The position numbers were made by a program, and so were the translations under genes. Shown in pieces: positions 62,308 through 64,000 of a DNA stretch of 64,000 bases (position 1 is the stretch's first letter; every line of letters starts with the position of its first letter). Below the pieces are notes generated by a model. That model ran no database searches. It saw only the letters and a program-made list of their open reading frames with translations, and had not been told where the DNA came from. Source of the stretch: an uncultured SAR86 cluster bacterium (GTDB lineage Bacteria; Pseudomonadota; Gammaproteobacteria; Magnimaribacterales; D2472); assembly GCA_902594515.1 (NCBI GenBank), contig CACJML010000002.1, positions 192,911 to 256,910 on the forward strand. Reading direction: 5' to 3'.

Positions 62308-64000
62308 ACCACTGCCCTTGATCTTATTAGTATTCCAAGAATCATTAGTAATATAGAAAACCAAATCCATTTAATTAGATAGTTAAACTGGACCCTAAAG
62401 GTCCAGCTCCCATCATCAAGCTGTTCGCCAATGTTGATATAAATATCTCTTAAAAATGTGGCTTCAATATCTGTTTCAGATGTAACTTGACCCCGTGTGA
62501 AATATTTCCTTTTTTCTGGTGAAAAACTAATTATTTTGTCATGGATCTTCATATTGATTTGAGCAATTATTCGTTGATGATTTGATTCATCCTTTAGGGA
62601 TAAATCATCAAAACTAATTTCAAGTTCCTCACTGATATATTCCTCATTTACATTTAATTTAAGGTTCTTTTCATAACTAAAAATGGAGTTACCAGCAATA
62701 GAAAAAAGTAGTAAGCCAAAGCCTAAATGAGATATTGCGCTCGACCAGTTAATAAATTCCCTATTTACTAAATTCATTAGTAGCTTCAATGCGTATATTA
62801 AAATTATAAAAATGCCAGAAAAAAGTCCGATAATTTGGATCAAGCTAACACTGTATTGGTGAAGGCTTTGAACTATAAAAGTTAAAAAACATGATATTAA
62901 TATTGGAATACCTAATTTGGAAAGTGTTTCTGTGAGCTTCCACTTACGCTGCCATTTAGATTCAACTGATAATGCTATGAAACATGCTGCAATGAAGATC
63001 AATGGTGCAAAGATTGTATTATAGTAAGGCGGGCCGATGCTGACTTTTGTAGAATAAAAATATTGCGTAATTAAAGGATATATAACTCCCAGGAAAACTG
63101 AAAATATACTCGTAATCATTAGGATATTGTTCAATGAGAGGAATGATTCTTTCGAACCTGATACCACAAGCCTTGAATTTACAATCTTGGTAGACCGGAA
63201 ACTAAACAAACCAAAGCTTATGAGTGCTATCACTCCAGTGATTAATAACAACGTTAAGCCTCTTTGAGGATCATTGGCAAATGAATGCACGCTATCAATA
63301 ATCCCAGATCTAACAATGAATGCTCCAAAAAGGCTGAGAATAAAGACTGAAAGCCCCAAAAAAAGAGTCCAGGATTTGAGTACGCCTGATTTAGTGGATG
63401 CATGAATTGAATGAGTAAAAGCTGTTGCTGCTAACCATGGCATCAGTGCTACATTTTCAACAGGATCCCAAAACCAATAGCCTCCCCAACCAAGCTCATA
63501 ATAAGCCCACCAACTTCCAAGCCCTATTCCTAATGTTAAGAATGCCCAAGCATAAAGACTCCACTTTTGAATAATATTTTCCCATCCTTGTCTAAATTCT
63601 CCGTCTGCCAAGTAAGCACAGATATAAACAAATGGAACAGCAAAGCCAACATAGCCTAGATATAGCATTGGGGGATGAATTACTAATGCAGGATCTTGAA
63701 GAACGGGATTTATATCTCCTCCATTAATTGGAGCAAGTGGCAATATTCTCTCAAAGGGTGATGAGGTTACTAGCAAAAATAACAAAAAGAATAATAAAAC
63801 CATTGCAGAGAAAAAGATTACATACCTGAATAGATTAGATTGAGTATCTAATCTGTTAACAAATAACCATAACCATATTGAAAGAAACAAGATCCATAAA
63901 AACATTGATCCTTCATGAGAACTCCAAATCGATGAAATTTTATAAAAAATAGGTAGATCTGAATTTGAATGCATGGCTATATATTTCACTGAAAAATCAT
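62304..64000 (-). CDS. ccmF: Haem lyase CcmF, partial at right edge
   Basis: Frame stays open to base 64000 (DFSVKYIAMHSNSDLPIFYKISSIWSSHEGSMFLW); WGGYWFWDPVEN haem-handling motif. Confidence 0.96.
   Translation of the reverse strand, partial: DFSVKYIAMHSNSDLPIFYKISSIWSSHEGSMFLWILFLSIWLWLFVNRLDTQSNLFRYVIFFSAMVLLFFLLFLLVTSSPFERILPLAPINGGDINPVLQDPALVIHPPMLYLGYVGFAVPFVYICAYLADGEFRQGWENIIQKWSLYAWAFLTLGIGLGSWWAYYELGWGGYWFWDPVENVALMPWLAATAFTHSIHASTKSGVLKSWTLFLGLSVFILSLFGAFIVRSGIIDSVHSFANDPQRGLTLLLITGVIALISFGLFSFRSTKIVNSRLVVSGSKESFLSLNNILMITSIFSVFLGVIYPLITQYFYSTKVSIGPPYYNTIFAPLIFIAACFIALSVESKWQRKWKLTETLSKLGIPILISCFLTFIVQSLHQYSVSLIQIIGLFSGIFIILIYALKLLMNLVNREFINWSSAISHLGFGLLLFSIAGNSIFSYEKNLKLNVNEEYISEELEISFDDLSLKDESNHQRIIAQINMKIHDKIISFSPEKRKYFTRGQVTSETDIEATFLRDIYINIGEQLDDGSWTFRVQFNYLIKWIWFSILLMILGILIRSRAVV

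Noticed and set aside
62304-63989. GTG at 63989 as the start of ccmF
   Set aside because: Conserved CcmF sequence (DFSVKYIAMHSNS) continues to base 64000; the gene runs off the window.

Overview
The window is an AT-rich, gene-dense bacterial chromosome segment. The smc-zipA-ligA block, ccm cluster, sbcB, mnmC, TonB receptor and acyl-CoA dehydrogenases suggest a free-living, probably marine gammaproteobacterium, SAR86-like; that lineage is inference. No CRISPR array, prophage, transposon or rRNA was seen. Two genes run off the window: a CHASE2/class III nucleotide cyclase at the left edge (open frame from base 3) and ccmF at the right edge. Two tRNAs are readable (Val-GAC, Leu-UAG). Main items for follow-up: (1) a six-gene arginine operon in Xanthomonas-type order (argF'-argG-argE'-argB/NAGS fusion-argC-argH), implying the N-acetylcitrulline route, preceded by what looks like a complete ribosome-mediated attenuator: a 14-codon leader ORF MKFIDNSIIRRQLI* with tandem Arg codons and mutually exclusive hairpins ending in an intrinsic terminator. 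(2) A roughly 15.6 kb, 19-gene co-directional catabolic/detoxification-like cluster (haloalkane dehalogenase-like, GSTs, DUF1330s, DUF2855, sulfatase, NMO, tandem DsbA/HCCA-isomerase-like protein, SDRs, DUF3604), divergent from a TetR regulator across a perfect 10-bp inverted repeat that carries a consensus TTGACA -35 box for each direction. (3) A 727-aa SMC with intact heads but no recognisable hinge. (4) A cyclase / MscS / cyclic-nucleotide-binding K+ channel neighbourhood. (5) A synuclein/LEA-like amphipathic repeat protein. (6) A thioredoxin-like gene interrupted at a T8 tract. All assignments come from reading motifs; no database search was run.
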